A stretch of DNA of 64,000 bases, taken from contig JAUJPP010000003.1 in assembly GCA_030562195.1 (NCBI GenBank), positions 18,321,398 through 18,385,397 on the forward strand, written 5' to 3'. The stretch comes from Nipponacmea schrenckii. Its lineage: Eukaryota > Mollusca > Gastropoda > Lottiidae. Positions within the stretch are counted from its first letter, which is position 1. Each line of letters opens with the position of its first letter. A model generated the notes under the pieces. That model saw only the letters and a list, made by a program, of their open reading frames with translations, did not search any database and was not told the DNA's origin. Both the position numbers and the translations under genes were made by a program. Positions 59,563 to 64,000 of this stretch are shown here, piece by piece.

Positions 59563-61700
59563 TACACGGCGAAGAACGTCAATAAAATCTAAAGGTTCAA
59601 TATTAGCGTATATATATATATATAAATTAATCTGAACTACGTCATACCGGCTTGTCACGATATGATGCTATTCATACTGCGCATGTGTAGATTTATTAAA
59701 GTTGAATTCTCCTGTCGCATCTGACAGGTCGTGACACTTTATGTATACTCCCAATTTTTGTTCTCAAGTTGACGATTATGGTGGAGCTTTTAAAAAGCAA
59801 TGATACATATATGTCATTATTCTCCATTCATCTCCATAGAACATGAACAATCAAGTTTTGGGGTTCCTTGTTGAACTCTTGTATTCGAAACCATTATTTA
59901 CACTTCAACACGTTTAGTATATTAGGTCAAGGACTATAATTTAAAAAGAGGTATTCAACGGTAAAGAAACTACAATCAATAAATACCAAATTACATTAAG
60001 ATCGGATTAAAACTGTAAACTATCGTTTCTGCAAGACCAGCATACAATTGAATCAGTTTATTTTTTCATCTTGTATGATTTTGATCATGTCATTCAGTGT
60101 TATCATAACAATATGCTTGGATATATTTTGGGGGAAATCTAATATTAACAAAGAATAATTATATTACCATATATTACAGTCATAAACACGAATATAGACT
60201 TCAAAATGATGAATAGTGAAACGTCTTACTAAATATAGTTACAGTGGGAAAAAATACTTTTTAAGAAGAGAAGTTCATTAATCACTCAAAATTCAATGTA
60301 ATGACGAATAGAAAGATTCTAAAAATGTAGAAATATACACGATGTAACCGTACAATTTAAATGACATATTAGATTCAATTAATGTTGTCTAGACCGACTT
60401 CTATCGTATTTCTTGGCATGACAGGACCTAAGAGCATTAAGTAAGGCTACTCTGTTTTTTTATATAGTTGCCATTAGATTTTTTTTTATATATTTACGCT
60501 AGAATTTGATTTAGCCTTCCTACGTAAAATTGTACAGCAATAGGGTGGTTTGGGTGGTCAAAGCACATAATGCATACTCTTCTTAACAATAAAAACATCT
60601 CTATTGAAGCGGGTGTTTATAACCTGTTTCTACAGTTACCTGTTAAATATTGTTGGAAAATATTGTTGCAGAAGCAACAATTGTCTGGGCTTTTCGAAAC
60701 TTAGTATGCCTACATGTGCTGATGATATCTTCGTCAAATTGAAAATAATAATATTTCAGGAATAGTCCTTCATGTTATTATGAGAAATCCATTAGTCAGT
60801 AAAGCATGTAATGGGCGTTTGTCTGGCAAAACTAAATTTGTTTTTGCCGTCATGTTTTTCGTGTTTGTTGCATATTTTTAGCAGAAATGATGGGTGTGGT
60901 GCAGGGCAGGGTGTGCTTAATATTCTAGATTTCGGGTTTTGTTTCATATCCCAAAATTATTGGATTCGATGCCAAAACTTGGGAAAAAATCTTGTTTATA
61001 ATGATTTATAGCGACATATAAGTATAAGTGAAAACATAACGATTTTTGTAAAGTAAATACCAAATTCTCCTAATTAATGAATAATATATGATTTTTAGAA
61101 CAATAGTCCATCACAATATATTTTTATAGAGTTTACACAAACTAGTTCGATGTAATGTTTTGTTAGATAATACAAGTCGATAATAGAACCCTTTTACTTT
61201 ATGTTCTAAAATAATCATGGCAAACCTGACAACAAGCAATAGTAACGATAACAAATAAACATTCTTCATTATTCAAGGTTTCATTCATTACTTTCTTTGA
61301 CACGCTTATGCCATACTATCCCTGGAGCAGATTAAACAGCATGTAGTGCCTTCGATTAACTATCCCCAATCTCCACTATCCGCGCCACATTGTGCCATTC
61401 GGGAAAATTGTGCTCGGTTTACGTGAAAATTCCTAACATAAAAATAAAAATACAATCTCATTTTCTCAGGATAATTTACCTTCACAAATTAATTGATGCT
61501 GTCAAATAATAACCTGTTCTATAAGTTAATACATTGTATCTTAAACTCGGTCGTTAATTAACTTAATGCGTTGTTCTCAATTCGTAAACATCGCTAATGA
61601 ATTTTTTTAATTGACGTATTTTAATGTCATGGTTCACTGAGTTTGAACTTTTTCCCACCCTTGCTAGATATATTTGTAAATTTATTATTTACAGAGAAAG
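59563..61700. other. Upstream region of the mesothelin-like gene
   Basis: A TATATA run at about 59609-59622 lies 50-60 bases before the start codon on the minus strand and could be a TATA element, but it is a simple AT repeat. No other gene was recognised in this stretch. Confidence 0.3.
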
Positions 61701-61710
61701 AAGAATAATT

Positions 61711-61784
61711 GAGTGGCAAATTAGAAATTTGCCACTCTTTGTTTTCATTAGACTTTTTGCAGTGCGTTCATTCGAACGCACTGC
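61711..61784. repeat. Two tandem perfect hairpins
   Basis: The first hairpin is GAGTGGCAAATT, loop AGA, then its exact complement (61711-61737). The second is GCAGTGCGTTC, loop ATTC, then its exact complement (61759-61784). Each is followed by TTTGTTTTC, and a run of T follows at about 61800. Function unknown. Confidence 0.85.
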
Positions 61785-61820
61785 TTTGTTTTCGAAATGT
61801 TTTTTTTTTTTTTTTTTTCG

Positions 61821-63440
61821 AATTCTTCCCAGAGCGCCCAGCCAAAACTACATATGCTATGAATTCACTCTTTCGATTTTCTTGTCGTACTCGTGAAAGT
61901 AATGTTAATGAATGTAATTTGATGCATTTTTTTTTAACAGGAAATGACGTAGCGCATTCCAAAGTTTTTCTTTCTTTTTCAATTTGCGGCTTTATTTTTG
62001 ATCCAATGTTGATCGTTCTTTTTTAGATAATTACATTGAACTTAGTTCTAAAAGATAGCAATTTGAGAATTAAACATTTCCAAACTTTGTCGCTGACTTT
62101 TTGAATTTTGAAATTTTAGCATTTTTTTACTTCTACAGTTTTCTTTCGATCGACTTGAAAACTTACAGATATAGAGACATTTTGATTGCGAACCAAAATT
62201 AATTTTCAAAATTTCGATATCACTTCCGGTTTTGAAGTTATTTGCTTTTAAAGTTGAATTTTGCACTTCCGAAATATAGAAGATATTTAAAAAATTTTTT
62301 TTGCAATTAGCTACAATTGTCTATTAAATGATGCTAAATTAAAAAAATCCGAACCGGAAGTAACGGATCAGCCGCCATGTTGATATGACTAACTTTTGTA
62401 AAACTCAAAATGGGGCCTCAGGGTTAAATCTAATTTCCATAATTTTAGATTTTCTAAAAACATTCAACGATTGCGCAAAAAAGTATGGGAAGGGATTTTT
62501 GAATTGTTATTGCCCTTGATTATATCTACCCAATGGTATGTTCACTTTTGTTGTCCGATGTTTACTTCCGGTTTTGCAGCCTATTGAAAATCACGAATTT
62601 TAACTTTAAAGAGCTCTATCAGGTGACCTAATTTACATAGGACAGAATTTCTTACATATTCCTTTTACGCTTAATGTCATCTTCCCATTAATATATCAAA
62701 CTTGGTATATTAGTCAAAATTGCGCGTTTAAAAATTTCAAAATTTTGTAATTTCTTCTATACTAACTGTGCGTGTTTTTCTTTAAATCGAAATAGGGAAA
62801 TTCGATTTGTGTTATTTTGATGTATATAGAATCTATAACCGATTGCCGAAATATATATGGAAACCGATTTTTGAATTTTGATTTTGATTTTGATTTTTTA
62901 ACGATTAAAATTTTTAAAAACTTTGAAGGGTCGTATATTGTGACGTTGACCTTTGACGAATTTTTGACCTGTACAAATATGATAGCTCTCGAGAAGTTCT
63001 ATCCAATCATATATAAAGCTTTATTGTAAGATGTATACTTCCGCTTTTATCGCCATTTGAAAATTGCGAATTTTCCCTATAAAACAATCTGTTTAATGTG
63101 TTGCATTTGGGCGACCTACAAGATATTAGTTTCAGCGATCTGAAATTATTTTTTAGTTTAATCGTTCTACATCCAGTTAAAATGATTCAAAGTTGTTATA
63201 TATGTTTTTCCTGTTGTGGGTGATGTAAATATTGAATATTTGGAAGGAAATTACAACCTTTAGAATTTTAAATTTTATCTCTTATAATTATGCAACAATA
63301 ATATACAGTTGACTGGAATAATGGTCTAAGGGACGAAACTCTATTCAATATAAATTTTAAAATGTTAGGCCGCGCTATTTATGTGGTGTCTCAATGTTAT
63401 ACCCTGGCGACTTAAGACAACTTGAACCATTAGTGACCTT
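61821..63440. repeat. Non-coding stretch with diverged direct repeats
   Basis: Blocks around 62466-62650 and 62836-63110 resemble each other: AACGATTGCGCA.. and AACCGATTGCCGA.., then TTTACTTCCGGTTTTGCAGCC and GTATACTTCCGCTTTTATCGCC, then CATTTGAAAAT-CGAATTTT and a GTGACCTA/GCGACCTA box. A third, weaker match lies near 62220. They may be remains of an old tandem or interspersed repeat. No gene seen. Confidence 0.4.
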
Positions 63441-63445
63441 TCGAT

Positions 63446-64000
63446 TTGTATATATATATATATATATATATATATGTCATGATTTTAAATGAAAATAAGA
63501 CCAAATGTATGTTAATTACAACTTCTCAAAAAAGAAAATATTCATCAGATTTATCAATTGAACTTAATAATCAATTTATTGAACAAGTTGAAAACTTTAA
63601 ATTACTAGGTGTTACTGTGAATCAAAATCTCTCATGGACTCCGCACGTAAAGTTCGTTGCTAAAATTTTAAATACTAAGTTATTTCAACTGCGACAGTTA
63701 AGAAAGATCATGCCTGAAAAATATAGATCTATTTTTTTATAAATGTCACTTTCAACCATATTTGGATTATTGTTCAACTGTTTGGGATTCGCACGACATT
63801 GCATCGGCCGATATTTTACACAGGCAACAAAAAATTGCTTTTAAATTAATTCTTGGTTCTAAGTATAATACTGATTTGTCACTGAATCTTAAAAGGCTTA
63901 ATGTTTTTGACATTAAAACCAGGCATAATTTTAATTCGTATAAATTTATGTATAAAACTCTGAACAACTTGTCTCCTTCCTACCTTTCAAGCCTCTTTAG
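63446..64000 (+). pseudogene. LINE reverse transcriptase C-terminal fragment, runs off the end
   Basis: A (TA)n run at about 63449-63476 directly precedes a frame with NENKTKCMLITTSQK and FKLLGVTVNQNLSW, the usual region after the RT catalytic core in Jockey/L2-like LINEs. A stop at about 63742 and a frame shift interrupt it. It then continues to 64000 as YLDYCSTVWDSH, QQKIAFKLILGSK, KTRHNFNSYKFMYKTLNNLSPSYLSSLF, here read in blocks. The 5' part is missing, and the insertion start may coincide with the TA repeat. Confidence 0.8.

Noticed and set aside
63449..63476. (TA)n run as a regulatory element
   Set aside because: It is a simple microsatellite directly adjoining a truncated LINE; nothing indicates regulation.

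Overview
The window is AT-rich animal nuclear DNA: genes are split into short exons with GT..AG introns, intergenic DNA is long, and it is full of metazoan transposons (BEL/Pao, DIRS-like, PIF/Harbinger, hAT-like, LINE fragments, TTA-tailed retroposons). Gene content (a YwrD-type gamma-glutamyltransferase, an orexin/QRFP/trissin-like peptide GPCR, a claudin-like protein, a TIR protein and a mesothelin/stereocilin-like protein) suggests a lophotrochozoan, probably a mollusc. That placement is inference. No rRNA, tRNA, CRISPR or prokaryotic feature was seen. All exon chains below were joined by hand from splice sites, phase and reading frame, without transcript evidence.

Layout. 1-780: last exon of a gamma-glutamyltransferase gene (+). 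1965-5566: six-exon peptide GPCR (-). 6.3-10 kb: a TTA-flanked MITE, diverged repeats ending in a TTA microsatellite, and an 18-copy 47-bp minisatellite. 10.4-17.6 kb: claudin-like gene (+) with a possible distant 5' UTR exon. 17.8-23.2 kb: a complete but decayed PIF/Harbinger element and a decayed LINE (-). 23.99-31.14 kb: a five-exon gene (+) coding for a TIR domain followed by two SH3-like segments. Its introns hold a 2.1-kb foldback element, an 88-bp tandem duplication, a MITE and a LINE tail. 31.3-42.4 kb: a nest of transposons. A DIRS-like tyrosine-recombinase retroelement (-) is interrupted by a 951-bp long-inverted-repeat element, a 475-bp insert and a 6.3-kb BEL/Pao LTR element (+). 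44.16-59.56 kb: a 25-exon gene (-) for a secreted, probably GPI-anchored, Asp-rich mesothelin-like precursor of 1182 residues with an RRRR site. 59.6-64 kb: mostly non-coding, with two tandem perfect hairpins, diverged repeats and a LINE fragment running off the end.

The host genes do not form an operon or obvious pathway. Four of the five (GPCR, claudin-like, mesothelin-like and TIR) would act at the cell surface or in signalling. The main novelty candidates are the mesothelin-like precursor, the TIR-SH3-like protein whose TIR lacks the usual WCxxE helix, and the foldback element with internal satellite-like repeats.
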